Shown in pieces: positions 10,492-18,993 of a DNA stretch of 64,000 bases. Source of the stretch: Rhizorhapis sp. SPR117 (GTDB lineage: Bacteria > Pseudomonadota > Alphaproteobacteria > Sphingomonadales > Sphingomonadaceae); NCBI RefSeq assembly GCF_021742065.1, contig NZ_JAKKIE010000008.1, positions 32,719 to 96,718 of the forward strand, given 5' to 3'. The notes under the pieces were generated by a model that was given only the letters and a program-made list of their open reading frames with translations, ran no database searches and was not told the DNA's origin. The position numbers and the translations under genes are program-made. Position 1 is the stretch's first letter, and the number at the start of each line of letters is the position of its first letter.

Positions 10492-11223
10492 ATGCGTACG
10501 CGTCGGGGATATGTGCTTTGGACTGGAGCGGCCTTTGCCGTGGCCGCCCTTGCCTTGTCACCTGCAATCGGGGCCGTGGCTGATCTGGTCACTGGTTCGG
10601 GCGAATCGCATTCCGTATCGCTTAGCCGGTTGGGCAGCATCGGTTCCTTCACCCCTGCCAATCCTGATCCCCGGCTTGCGGCAACTTATGCCAAGGCGTC
10701 GTTGCAGTCGAATCACTCCTTCCGTTTCACGCCCACCAGTGGATCGATGAGCGGCAGCCGGTCTGTGACCATTGCCGTTCGTGCTGGCGTTTTCTCCGCG
10801 CTTTCTGATCGCGGGCTATCCACAACCATGAGTATCACGCCAGTGTCCTATAATCTGGGCGTTGCGCGTGGGTGGAAGAAATTTGCATTGCCCGATTCGG
10901 TGGGCAGGGCCGAAATTCCGCCGGTCGCAATTGAAACCAGCGCTAGCAGTTCGCAAGCCGCCGACAGCTTCAGCCTGACCGGCAAGAAGAAGTTCAGCAC
11001 CAGTGTTCAATTGGACAGCGAACGCCCGATCGCCACCTCGCCACAAACGCTGGCCGGTACGGAAGCGATTTCCGTCGATGTGGCCGGCTCCTATTCCCTG
11101 ACCCGCAATCTGGACCTGAAAGCAGGCGTTCGGTATCGCGGATCCGCCAACCGCCTTGCACCCCTGACCGATGACCGGCAGGACAGCCAGGCCGTCTATA
11201 TCGGCACAGCCTTCAAATTCTGA
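10492..11223 (+). CDS. Exported hypothetical protein, possible outer-membrane beta-barrel
   Basis: The 243-aa protein starts with a signal-peptide-like segment (residues 8-28) and has a Ser/Thr-rich mature part. Alternating hydrophobic strands near the end (DLKAGVRYRG...AVYIGTAFKF) finish in a terminal Phe, as in many outer-membrane barrels. A strong GGAGGAG ribosome site precedes the ATG. No known domain was recognised. It is divergent from the leuS operon, with a 218-bp shared upstream region. Confidence 0.7.
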   Translation: MRTRRGYVLWTGAAFAVAALALSPAIGAVADLVTGSGESHSVSLSRLGSIGSFTPANPDPRLAATYAKASLQSNHSFRFTPTSGSMSGSRSVTIAVRAGVFSALSDRGLSTTMSITPVSYNLGVARGWKKFALPDSVGRAEIPPVAIETSASSSQAADSFSLTGKKKFSTSVQLDSERPIATSPQTLAGTEAISVDVAGSYSLTRNLDLKAGVRYRGSANRLAPLTDDRQDSQAVYIGTAFKF

Positions 11224-11387
11224 TCGGCGCCGGATTTTAACGTCTCAGCACAGGTTCACTCCAGATCCTGTTCGTGCGTCGGTTTGAAATAGGTGCAGAT
11301 CGACGTGTCGATGGCACGTCCGGCCTCTTGGCGAATTTCCAGCGACTGTGAAACGGTTATGCCCTGTCGATCCCGGCCAAGAGGGCA

Positions 11388-12518
11388 ATGCGCGTGACAA
11401 GGCATATCCAGCAGTTCGAGGTCTTGCGCGGTTTTGCTGCGAGCTGGGTCTTTGTCAGCCATATCCTGCTGATTTCCGAAATCCATATGGGACCGATCAA
11501 CGATGGCGGTAAGGCCGTTGATATTTTCGTGATACTCAGCGGATTTGTCATTACCTTGCTGATCAACCGCCATCCCGAACCTTATGGCGGCTATCTGTTT
11601 CGCCGATTCATGCGGCTTTACCCGCTCTTCCTGATCGCGCTGCTGCTTGGATGGGCGACGACAGATCTTTATGGGCCAGTGATAGGGGCATCCCATTTCG
11701 GGGCGCCAGCGGCGGATAATTTCGCAATCCGGGGCGATGTGCTGGCGCGCGATTTCTGGTCGCACCTGTTGCTTCATCTCACCATGCTGCATGGCGCAAT
11801 CCCCGATTCCGTTCTGCCGCTTTCGGCGCTCAGCTTTTCAGGGCCGCTCTGGTCGATTTCGCTGGAATGGCAATTCTATCTGGTCGCGCCCTTCCTCGCT
11901 TCTGTCCTTGATTTTCGCAGGGGCGGACGATGGCCGTTGATTGTCATCTCTTTGATCATCATCGAATTGCTGCGGTTCGCGGCAAAGGCCTATTGGACAG
12001 CGAAGGTTCCGGCGTTTCTGCCGATGCGGCTTGACCTGTTCGCGCTGGGCATCTTGTGCGCGCACGGGTGGGATTGGGCACGCACGGCGCGTTTACCGGT
12101 GCTGGTCGCGCTGGTGGTGGCGGTCCTCGCCCTGTTGCGCGGGCTGGGGCATAATTGGTTGCCATTACTGATCTGGTCGGGAACCTATATGCTCGCCGCG
12201 ACGGGGGATCGCTATCGGGTGACGGCACTGGCCAACCGTCTTTATACGCTCTCCCTTTTCCGTTGGATCGGTGAGCGGTCCTATGGATTATATGTGCTGC
12301 ACATGCCGATCATGCTGGCGTTCGCCTGGTTCGTGGTGCTGCCGCTTGGGTTAAACCAGGTGGCGACGCTGGCCGCATTGGCGACGGCGTTTCCATTGGT
12401 GCTGGCGGCGGCGGCGCTCTGCTACCGCTATGTCGAACGACCCACCATCCGTTGGGCCAGAGGACTGGCGCAGCGATCGCCAGGGCATCGGGCCGTACCG
12501 ATTCCCGAGACTGGTTGA
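11388..12518 (+). CDS. Acyltransferase 3 (OafA/YrhL) family membrane protein
   Basis: The 376-aa integral membrane protein has about ten hydrophobic helices. The family hallmarks are EVLRGFAASWVFVSH near the N-terminus (R and H of the catalytic region), DIFVILSGFVIT, the SGPLWSISLEWQFYL motif and the C-terminal YVERP. Such enzymes O-acylate polysaccharides, lipids or antibiotics from the cytoplasmic side. The acceptor here is unknown. It sits alone on the plus strand, with a REP-like palindrome directly after it. Confidence 0.9.
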   Translation: MRVTRHIQQFEVLRGFAASWVFVSHILLISEIHMGPINDGGKAVDIFVILSGFVITLLINRHPEPYGGYLFRRFMRLYPLFLIALLLGWATTDLYGPVIGASHFGAPAADNFAIRGDVLARDFWSHLLLHLTMLHGAIPDSVLPLSALSFSGPLWSISLEWQFYLVAPFLASVLDFRRGGRWPLIVISLIIIELLRFAAKAYWTAKVPAFLPMRLDLFALGILCAHGWDWARTARLPVLVALVVAVLALLRGLGHNWLPLLIWSGTYMLAATGDRYRVTALANRLYTLSLFRWIGERSYGLYVLHMPIMLAFAWFVVLPLGLNQVATLAALATAFPLVLAAAALCYRYVERPTIRWARGLAQRSPGHRAVPIPETG

Positions 12519-12535
12519 AGGGGAGAAGCTTAAAG

Positions 12536-12571
12536 CCCTCTCCCCTTCAGGGGAGAGGGTTGGGAGAGGGG
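12536..12571. repeat. REP-like palindrome, copy 1
   Basis: A perfect-type palindrome CCCTCTCCCC-TTCA-GGGGAGAGGG is followed by TTGGGAGAGGGG. The same core occurs twice more at 12,954-12,977 and 12,991-13,014. It abuts the 3' end of the acyltransferase gene and contains the stop codon of the DUF559 gene read from the other strand. Confidence 0.9.
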
Positions 12572-12906
12572 CCTACAAGCTGCCCAATCGCCTCCAGCAC
12601 GCCCTCAAGATTCCTCATCACCTCCGCATTGGTGAAACGAATAACCCGATAGCCCTGCATTTCCAGAAATGCCGTCCGGCGGGCGTCATGCGCGATCTGC
12701 GTGCCATGACTGTCGCCGTCCAGTTCGATGACCAGCATCGGATCGCGGCAGGCGAAGTCGGCAATATAGGGACCGATGACTTTCTGGCGGCGAAACTTGA
12801 CCCCCTGAAACCGGCGGGCGCGCAGAGCAAGCCAGAGGCGCGTTTCCGGCGGAGTTTGGGCGAGGCGAAGGGATTTTGCACGGTCGATGGCGGTCTGGTC
12901 GCGCAT
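12547..12906 (-). CDS. DUF559 (Vsr-like) endonuclease-domain protein
   Basis: A 119-aa protein from the ATG at 12,906 (MRDQTAIDRAKSLR). It carries the PD-(D/E)xK-type core of the DUF559/very-short-patch-repair nuclease superfamily: TPPETRLWLALR, GVKFRRQ, IADFACRDP and VIELDGDSHG, with the acidic pair in DF and ELDG. The frame is open upstream to 13,299, but that part translates REP DNA and is not homologous. The C-terminal residues GPSPNPLP and the stop codon are encoded by REP copy 1. It is bracketed by REP-like palindromes on both sides. The cellular role of DUF559 proteins is not established. Confidence 0.82.
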   Translation of the reverse strand: MRDQTAIDRAKSLRLAQTPPETRLWLALRARRFQGVKFRRQKVIGPYIADFACRDPMLVIELDGDSHGTQIAHDARRTAFLEMQGYRVIRFTNAEVMRNLEGVLEAIGQLVGPSPNPLP

Positions 12907-12940
12907 TTCTTCAGGTGCTTTCCCTTGTGGGCCGGACAGT

Positions 12941-13026
12941 CCCCTCTCCCCGACCCTCTCCCCTAAAGGGGAGAGGGAGACTGACCAAAGCCCTCTCCCC
13001 TTTAGGGGAGAGGGTCGGGAGAGGGG
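12941..13026. repeat. Paired REP-like palindromes (BIME-like), copies 2 and 3
   Basis: Two inverted palindromes of the same core as copy 1 (12,954-12,977 and 12,991-13,014) are separated by 13 bp. They are framed by outer arms CCCCTCTCCCCGA and TCGGGAGAGGGG, making an 86-bp dyad. They lie between the 5' end of the DUF559 gene and the 3' end of the neighbouring membrane protein gene, both on the minus strand. Confidence 0.9.
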
Positions 13027-13043
13027 GAGTGCTGCGTCTTGTT

Positions 13044-13601
13044 TTAATCCGCCGCCATGGTAGCAATCTGTATCAAAAATCGTGCGACAGAATATAATCC
13101 ATATATAGCCGTGATTAATCCGATAATAAGCAAAGTTAAAGCAGCTAAATTGAACCATTTTGGCAACAAACGCTGATGAATTACCGGAACCATTTTGGCA
13201 GGACCTTCCAACGATCGAACAGTATCTATTAAAGGGCCGTTCAGAACTTGTACTGTTACGATTTCTCCTGGGCCCAAGTAAGGCATTTCTAGAATCCACT
13301 CGTCACGAGCACCTGTTCTAATTTCATGATCTACACTTGGGAAAATCGAATACCCCCATGGATGAGGTCCGGGTTGGGCTGTTAGCTGAACCCTATTAGC
13401 GCTTTTGCGACCCTGATTCTGAACGATAAGTTGTCCCGCCTTAAGAGTAAACGGTGGGTTATCATTTTGTTGCTTAAGCTCGAACCAAGCCGAATTTGGG
13501 CTGAAAGCAATCAGCCGAGGTTTCCCAGTAAGCCAATAAGCGAAATAGGCTCCTATCAGCGTCACCAACGCCGTCGCAAGGACCGTCCAAAGATTCTCCA
13601 T
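13044..13601 (-). CDS. Hypothetical protein with two membrane helices
   Basis: The 185-aa protein has one hydrophobic helix at about residues 5-25 and another at about 150-172, with an extracytoplasmic-type soluble region between them. The ATG directly follows the nrdB stop (TAAATG), suggesting read-through from nrdB. The DNA is visibly more AT-rich than its neighbours and lies beside REP elements. This suggests acquisition by insertion behind nrdB. No family recognised. Confidence 0.7.
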   Translation of the reverse strand: MENLWTVLATALVTLIGAYFAYWLTGKPRLIAFSPNSAWFELKQQNDNPPFTLKAGQLIVQNQGRKSANRVQLTAQPGPHPWGYSIFPSVDHEIRTGARDEWILEMPYLGPGEIVTVQVLNGPLIDTVRSLEGPAKMVPVIHQRLLPKWFNLAALTLLIIGLITAIYGLYSVARFLIQIATMAAD

Positions 13602-14654
13602 TTACTCCGCCGCGATCCCCGCCTTGGAGAACATGTCCTCGCCGTCATCCTTCGCTGGGGCGTCATCATTCGCCTTGACCTTCTTGCGCCGGTCGAAGCT
13701 GTCCCAGACTTCGTTCCAGTTCCCCCGTGTCGCGGCCTTGCTGTATTCCGTCGCGCGGGTTTCGAAGAAGTTGGCGTGTTCGACGCCGTTGAGGAGCGGG
13801 GCGAGCCAGGGGAGGGGGTGTTCGTCGATCATGTAGATCGGCTGGAATCCCAATTGGCCCAGACGCCAGTCGGCGATGTAGCGGATGTATTTCTTGATTT
13901 CCTTCGCCGTCATGCCGGGGACCGGGCCATGTTCAAAGGCCAGGTCGATGAATGCATCCTCCAGCCGGACGGTTTTCTGGCACACGTCCATAATGTCTTC
14001 ACGCACCGCGCGGGTCATGCAGTCGCGTTCCTTGACGAAGGCGTGGAACAGCTTGGTAATGCCTTCGCAATGCAGGCTTTCGTCGCGGATCGACCAGGTG
14101 ACGATCTGGCCCATGCCCTTCATCTTGTTGAAACGCGGGAAGTTCATCAGCATGGCGAAGCTGGCGAACAGTTGCAGTCCTTCGGTAAAGCCGCCGAACA
14201 TGGCGAGCGTGCGGGCGATGTCCTCATCGCTATCCACGCCGAATGTGGACAGATAATCGTGCTTGTCCTTCATCTCCTTGTACTGAAGGAACATGCCATA
14301 TTCGCTTTCGGGCATGCCGATAGTGTCAAGCAGATGGCTGTATGCGGCGATGTGGACCGTTTCCATGTTGGAAAAGGCGGTCAGCATCATCTTGATCTCG
14401 GTCGGCTTGAACACGCGGCCATATTTGTCGTGATAGCAATCCTGCACCTCGACATCGGCCTGCGTGAAAAAGCGGAAGATCTGCGTAAGCAGATTGCGCT
14501 CATGGTCGGTGAGCTTTTGTGCCCAATCGCGGCAATCCTCGCCCAGCGGCACTTCTTCGGGCATCCAGTGGATTTGCTGCTGGCGCTTCCAGAAATCGAA
14601 CGCCCAGGGATATTCGAAGGGCTTATACTGTTTGGACGCTTGAAGAAGAGGCAT
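13602..14654 (-). CDS. nrdB: Class Ia ribonucleotide reductase, beta subunit
   Basis: The 350-aa radical-generating subunit pairs with NrdA to reduce ribonucleoside diphosphates. The ferritin-like di-iron core is visible: D and E ligands in TQADVEVQD and the ETVHIAAYSHL segment. In that segment the spacing from the His ligand to Tyr matches the radical tyrosine of the E. coli enzyme. It lies downstream of nrdA on the same strand, with one small membrane protein gene between. Confidence 0.94.
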   Translation of the reverse strand: MPLLQASKQYKPFEYPWAFDFWKRQQQIHWMPEEVPLGEDCRDWAQKLTDHERNLLTQIFRFFTQADVEVQDCYHDKYGRVFKPTEIKMMLTAFSNMETVHIAAYSHLLDTIGMPESEYGMFLQYKEMKDKHDYLSTFGVDSDEDIARTLAMFGGFTEGLQLFASFAMLMNFPRFNKMKGMGQIVTWSIRDESLHCEGITKLFHAFVKERDCMTRAVREDIMDVCQKTVRLEDAFIDLAFEHGPVPGMTAKEIKKYIRYIADWRLGQLGFQPIYMIDEHPLPWLAPLLNGVEHANFFETRATEYSKAATRGNWNEVWDSFDRRKKVKANDDAPAKDDGEDMFSKAGIAAE

Positions 14655-14678
14655 GTGGGCTACTCCCGCCGAGTAAAT

Positions 14679-14918
14679 TCAATAGTTTAATATGCTGTCG
14701 AACAGGTGAAACGCACCTAATATGGTGAGTATGCCACCCAGAATGAAGACAAGGCCGATGCCCCGTGTGACGCGCAGAGAAAAGGAACTGCGTATATGCC
14801 CGTGGCTGTCCATCACCTTGCGCCGATCCGGCTTCAATGTCACCTTGCCCCAGAGAAGCAGGAACAAGCCTATGCCGATGAAGACGGCGGCGACAAGGAA
14901 GGGGATGATATAGGCCAT
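14679..14918 (-). CDS. Small two-helix membrane protein between nrdA and nrdB
   Basis: The 79-aa protein has hydrophobic segments at about residues 3-24 and 51-74, with a charged loop (KPDRRKVMDSHGH) between them. It lies in the nrd transcript, 24 bp before nrdB and about 60 bp after nrdA. Function unknown, and a link to nucleotide reduction is only positional. Confidence 0.65.
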   Translation of the reverse strand: MAYIIPFLVAAVFIGIGLFLLLWGKVTLKPDRRKVMDSHGHIRSSFSLRVTRGIGLVFILGGILTILGAFHLFDSILNY

Positions 14919-14980
14919 GTACCTATGCCCTCACCTCGTCATTGACATGCGAGGAGCGCCCCGCATTGCCAATGCCCCCG

Positions 14981-16939
14981 TCATTGACATGCAAGGCACT
15001 CATCATAATCCGTGCTTTCGCCGATTTCGAATTTCGGCGCGTCGGCGGTGTTGTCCGCCTCTACCCCGCCTGCAAAACCCGCGCGCTGAACCGATTTGGA
15101 CCGCAGGTAATAGAGCGATTTGATGCCCAGCTCCCACGCGCGATAGTGGAGCATGAGCAGGTCCCATTTGTCGACGTCCGCCGGAATGAACAGATTCAGC
15201 GATTGCGCCTGATCGATATAGGGCGTGCGATCGGCGGCCAGTTCGAGTAGCCAGCGCTGGTCGATTTCGAAGCTGGTCTTGAACGCGTCCTTTTCTTCGG
15301 GCGTCAGGAAGTCGAGATGCTGTACCGAACCATTTTTTTCGAGGATCGAGTTCCAGACATTGGCGCTGTCCTTGCTCTTTTCCTGCAGCAGTTTTTCGAG
15401 ATACGGGTTCTTGATCGAAAAGCTGCCCGATAGCGTCTTATGCGTATAGACGTTCGCCGGGATCGGTTCGATGCAGGCACTGGTGCCGCCGCAGATGATA
15501 GAGATCGACGCGGTCGGTGCGATTGCCATCTTGCAGGAAAACCGCTCCATCACGCCCATTTCGGCTGCATCGGGGCAGGGACCACGCTCTTGCGCCAGCA
15601 TCATCGACGCATCATTCACCCGCGCGTTGATATGCTTGAAGATTTTGAGGTTCCAGCTCTTGGCCAGCGCGGATTCAAAACCGAGGCCACGTGCCTGCAG
15701 AAAACTGTGGAAACCCATGACCCCTAAGCCAACCGAGCGTTCGCGGCTTGCCGAATATTTCGCGCGAGCCATTTCGTCGGGCGCGCGGTCGATATAATCC
15801 TGCAGCACATTGTCGAGGAAGCGCATGACATCCTCGATGAACTGTTTGTCGCCGTTCCATTGGTCCCAGGTTTCCAGGTTGAGCGAAGAAAGGCAGCATA
15901 CCGCCGTGCGGTCGTTGCCCAGATGGTCGCGTCCGGTCGGCAGGGTGATTTCGCTGCACAGGTTGGACGTTGAAACCTTCAGCCCCAATTCGCGGTGATG
16001 CCGGGGCATCATCCGATTCACCTGATCGGAGAAAACAATATAGGGTTCGCCGGTGGCAAGACGGGTTTCGACAAGTTTCTGGAACAGCGAGCGCGCATCG
16101 ACCTTCGCCCGGACAGAGCCGTCCTTGGGGGATTTCAGCTCCCACTCGGTCCCATCACGCACCGCCTCCATAAAGGCGTCGGTCAGGAGCACCCCATGAT
16201 GCAGGTTCAGCGCCTTGCGGTTGAAGTCGCCGCTCGGCTTGCGGATTTCAAGGAACTCCTCAATTTCCGGATGCGAAACGTCGAGATAGCAGGCCGCAGA
16301 CCCCCGGCGCAGGCTGCCCTGGCTAATTGCGAGGGTGAGCGAATCCATGACCCGAACGAAGGGGATGATGCCCGATGTCTTGCCGTTGAGACCTACCGGC
16401 TCGCCAATACCGCGTACATGGCCCCAATAGGTGCCGATGCCGCCACCGCGCGAGGCGAGCCACACATTCTCGTTCCATGTGTTGACGATGCCTTCAAGAC
16501 TATCGTCAACAGAGTTCAGGTAGCAACTGATCGGCAGACCGCGTCCGGTGCCGCCGTTCGACAGCACAGGCGTTGCCGGCATGAACCACAGGCGGCTGAT
16601 ATAGTCGTAGATGCGCTGGGCATGCTCGGCATCATCGGCATAGGCCGACGCGACGCGTACAAAAAGGTCCTGAAAACTCTCGCCGGGCAGCAGATAGCGG
16701 TCCTTGAGCGTTTCCTTGCCGAAATCGGTCAGCAGCGCGTCACGGCTTTCATCTTTTTTCACGGGATAAAGCTGCGGCCGCACCGTGTGGCTGGTCTCTT
16801 CCGTCGCTGCGGAGGCCATGGCTTCCGCCAACTTTTCCGTTGCCGCCTGCGCGGCTTTTGCCGGCGCTTCCAACACTTCGCTGTCCTGTGTCATTGTCAC
16901 GTCGCCTGCACCTGTTTCCTGGGTATCTCTGAAATCCAT
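14981..16939 (-). CDS. nrdA: Class Ia ribonucleotide reductase, alpha (catalytic) subunit
   Basis: The 652-aa catalytic subunit makes deoxyribonucleotides. Visible are the substrate-site regions SNGGTGRGLPISCYLNS (first active-site Cys), the NLCSEI(T)LP motif and the second Cys in VCCLSSLNL. The C-terminal redox pair is CLAC at the tail (DECLACQ). It lacks a long N-terminal ATP cone. An alternative start 15 codons in (MTQDSEVLE, 16,894) is possible, because the upstream start has no strong ribosome site. The 490-bp region upstream is likely its promoter and control region. Confidence 0.95.
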   Translation of the reverse strand: MDFRDTQETGAGDVTMTQDSEVLEAPAKAAQAATEKLAEAMASAATEETSHTVRPQLYPVKKDESRDALLTDFGKETLKDRYLLPGESFQDLFVRVASAYADDAEHAQRIYDYISRLWFMPATPVLSNGGTGRGLPISCYLNSVDDSLEGIVNTWNENVWLASRGGGIGTYWGHVRGIGEPVGLNGKTSGIIPFVRVMDSLTLAISQGSLRRGSAACYLDVSHPEIEEFLEIRKPSGDFNRKALNLHHGVLLTDAFMEAVRDGTEWELKSPKDGSVRAKVDARSLFQKLVETRLATGEPYIVFSDQVNRMMPRHHRELGLKVSTSNLCSEITLPTGRDHLGNDRTAVCCLSSLNLETWDQWNGDKQFIEDVMRFLDNVLQDYIDRAPDEMARAKYSASRERSVGLGVMGFHSFLQARGLGFESALAKSWNLKIFKHINARVNDASMMLAQERGPCPDAAEMGVMERFSCKMAIAPTASISIICGGTSACIEPIPANVYTHKTLSGSFSIKNPYLEKLLQEKSKDSANVWNSILEKNGSVQHLDFLTPEEKDAFKTSFEIDQRWLLELAADRTPYIDQAQSLNLFIPADVDKWDLLMLHYRAWELGIKSLYYLRSKSVQRAGFAGGVEADNTADAPKFEIGESTDYDECLACQ

Positions 16940-17104
16940 GTTCGCCCCCGAATGTTCCCGTTCCGTTCGACTCGGCTAACCGCTTTTGAGGCAAGCGTCC
17001 GGTCTAGCATTATCCGTCAGCAATTTGGACCACGAATTTACAAAATTTCCGCTGTCCAACGGGCAAAGATGAGACCGGGCACCGAAACAAGTCGTCGCCA
17101 TGAA

Positions 17105-17153
17105 ACACAATCTGTTGGGTCACCCCCGTAAGCCCTGATACAACAGATAGTGC
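17105..17153. promoter_or_regulatory. Putative NrdR box pair
   Basis: ACACAATCTGTTGGGT (17,105) matches the known NrdR consensus ACACwATATwTwGTGT at about 13 of 16 positions. ATACAACAGATAGTGC (17,138) matches at about 11 of 16. They are offset by 33 bp, close to the roughly three helical turns usual for NrdR box pairs. The pair lies 165-215 bp upstream of the nrdA start. NrdR itself is not in the window. Confidence 0.45.
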
Positions 17154-17240
17154 CACAGATGAATCTTGATGCAAGAGGGTAAAACAGGCTTCGACGATTC
17201 GATTCGCCGCCAAAAGGACTCGTCCCACCGGCAGCTGAGA

Positions 17241-17254
17241 TCACAATATTGTGA
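17241..17254. promoter_or_regulatory. Perfect 14-bp palindrome upstream of nrdA
   Basis: TCACAATATTGTGA is a perfect dyad in the non-coding region between fzlA and nrdA, about 300 bp from the nrdA start. It looks like a binding site for a dimeric repressor or activator. Its owner is unknown. Confidence 0.45.
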
Positions 17255-17426
17255 CAAACCAAGGCCCTCTGCGGCTTTGCGCGTATACGGTGCTGGCAGG
17301 CGCAGCGAACAGGCTCTGCACAAAAATATTTTTCGCCCTTCAGGGGGTTAACGGCATTGACTTTCAATGAAGGTCGGAAGGTCCGCGCGTCGCTGCCCAG
17401 GCTACATTATGGTCGGTTTATCCGCT

Positions 17427-18098
17427 TTAAAAATCCGGCTTTTCATAATGGGAGGGGGGCGCAATCACTTCCATTCGTTCTGACAACAAGGGACGGAAGG
17501 ATGGGCGGGATTTAAAACCGGCATACCAGCGCTTGGTCGGTTCGTGCCCAATCCAGTCGATGCCTCCCAGATAATCCGCGACTGAAATGTGCGCCGCCGC
17601 GCTGATATCCGCCAGACTCATCGTTGCGCCACCCATCCAGTTTCGATAGTCCAGCAGATAGTCCATATAATCCATATGCGTATTGGCGCGCTTCATCGCC
17701 TCTCGCAAGGTCCGCGCATCAGGAGCGGCGCGGTCGACGATTCGTTTACGCATCCTCTCATGCAGGAGCGGAGCCACTACATCGCCATAGAAATTTTCGT
17801 CGAACCACGCGGTTAGCCGCCGGATTTCGGCACGGTTCGTCGCGCTACCGCTGATCAGCGGGAATTTTTCGACTGTCTCCTCGAAATATTCGCAGATCGC
17901 CTGTGAATTGATGAGGGTTATGTTGCGTTCCACATCGGCCATGACAGGGGTACTGCCCGCCGGGTTCATGTCGAGAAATTCGTCCCGCTGCAACCATGGG
18001 GATTCGCGCACCAGATCGTACCCGATTCCCTTTTCACCCAGCAACAGCCGTACCTTTCGGGAGAAAGGACATAGGGGGAATTGATAGAGCTGCCACAT
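17427..18098 (-). CDS. fzlA: Glutathione S-transferase-like cell-division protein FzlA
   Basis: The 223-aa protein has a thioredoxin-like N-terminal domain (YQFPLCPFSRKVRLLL, NPAGSTPVM) and an all-helical C-terminal domain, the GST fold. The C-terminal tail ending HYEKPDF resembles the conserved tail of alphaproteobacterial FzlA, which binds FtsZ and shapes constriction rather than detoxifying. A plain GST cannot be excluded from sequence alone. It has no close neighbour on its strand. Confidence 0.72.
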   Translation of the reverse strand: MWQLYQFPLCPFSRKVRLLLGEKGIGYDLVRESPWLQRDEFLDMNPAGSTPVMADVERNITLINSQAICEYFEETVEKFPLISGSATNRAEIRRLTAWFDENFYGDVVAPLLHERMRKRIVDRAAPDARTLREAMKRANTHMDYMDYLLDYRNWMGGATMSLADISAAAHISVADYLGGIDWIGHEPTKRWYAGFKSRPSFRPLLSERMEVIAPPSHYEKPDF

Positions 18099-18318
18099 AT
18101 CGCCCTATGTAGCGCGCGGGCGCATATATGCCAGCGGGGAAATGCGCCGATTGGGTTGTTTCAGGCAGGCGAGCCTTATTGGCTATCCAGAAGCCGCTTC
18201 AGCAGAACGGCGTCGGCGGCGCTCACGGCACCCCCCTATATCCAACGCCGTAGAGCCAATGTGGAATGGCCAAGGCCGCAGCAATTAATATGCTGCGCGC
18301 AAAAAGAGGGGTTGCACA

Positions 18319-18633
18319 TTGGTAGAGTTTTACAGATTCGATCTGCGCGGGCGATTGGCGTGGCGGCGATACGCGTTGGAAGGCCGAAAGAGCCTGAGCG
18401 ATTATGACTGGGAGCGGGGAGTCTGGAAAATCCCGGCGTTGCATAAATCCCGCTCCAAAAGCCAAAGGCATATGGTCCTGACCGGCGTTGCGCTCGCCAC
18501 AAGCATCTTGGTCGCATTGGGGAGCATGCAATTTCCAGCATTGAGCCGCTCTGCCAGCGACGTTTTACACAACCTGAAGACATGGGTGGGCATTGAGTCC
18601 GGCGCCTGCCAGTCAAGCAATCTCTTGGGTTGA
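18319..18633 (+). CDS. Hypothetical small protein with one membrane helix
   Basis: The 104-aa reading frame has a basic, aromatic N-terminal half and a hydrophobic helix at about residues 52-70. There is no recognised family and the ribosome site is weak. The neighbouring 200 bp on each side look non-coding. It is retained because its composition resembles coding DNA, but it may be spurious. Confidence 0.4.
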   Translation: MVEFYRFDLRGRLAWRRYALEGRKSLSDYDWERGVWKIPALHKSRSKSQRHMVLTGVALATSILVALGSMQFPALSRSASDVLHNLKTWVGIESGACQSSNLLG

Positions 18634-18758
18634 ATGACAGGCTGGCGCATGCGGCCTGTTGATGCCTTTTTACATTCTGCGCGCAAAGATTTTTCGGGCT
18701 ATTGGCGTGTCAAGGGTCTAGGCATTGCCTGGGCACCACGCCCATGAAGGAAGTCGTC

Positions 18759-18884
18759 ATGGCCAAGAGCCAGAAGAAATCGAGCCGCGAAATTCGTAAA
18801 CCCAAGGCGGAAAAACCCAAGAAGCAGAATGCGTCCAACCCTTCAACCAAGCCAGGGCCGGTGGGCATCACCACTCTGAAATAG
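18759..18884 (+). CDS. Small lysine-rich protein
   Basis: This 41-aa, highly basic peptide ([22 protein letters not shown]) has a good GAAGGAAG ribosome site 7 bp before the ATG. About a quarter of its residues are Lys. Short proteins of this type occur in sphingomonads and may bind nucleic acid. No function can be assigned. Confidence 0.55.
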   Translation: MAKSQKKSSREIRKPKAEKPKKQNASNPSTKPGPVGITTLK

Positions 18885-18993
18885 ATGCGACTCCCCGTTT
18901 GGACATGCTTCAGGACCGGTTGACGGGCGATCCTGCTTTGCGCACACCGCACGGCAGGATGGCTGTCAAACAGGTGCTGGCAAAGGGACGTTC

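Larger units (their letters stand above)
16940..17426. promoter_or_regulatory. Control region upstream of nrdA (no gene)
   Basis: No convincing gene lies in these 487 bp. The region holds two imperfect 16-bp dyads like NrdR boxes (17,105-17,120 and 17,138-17,153, offset 33 bp), a perfect palindrome TCACAATATTGTGA at 17,241-17,254, and three GANTC methylation sites within 45 bp (17,161, 17,196 and 17,201). It separates fzlA from nrdA, both on the minus strand. No clear -10/-35 was fixed. Confidence 0.5.
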
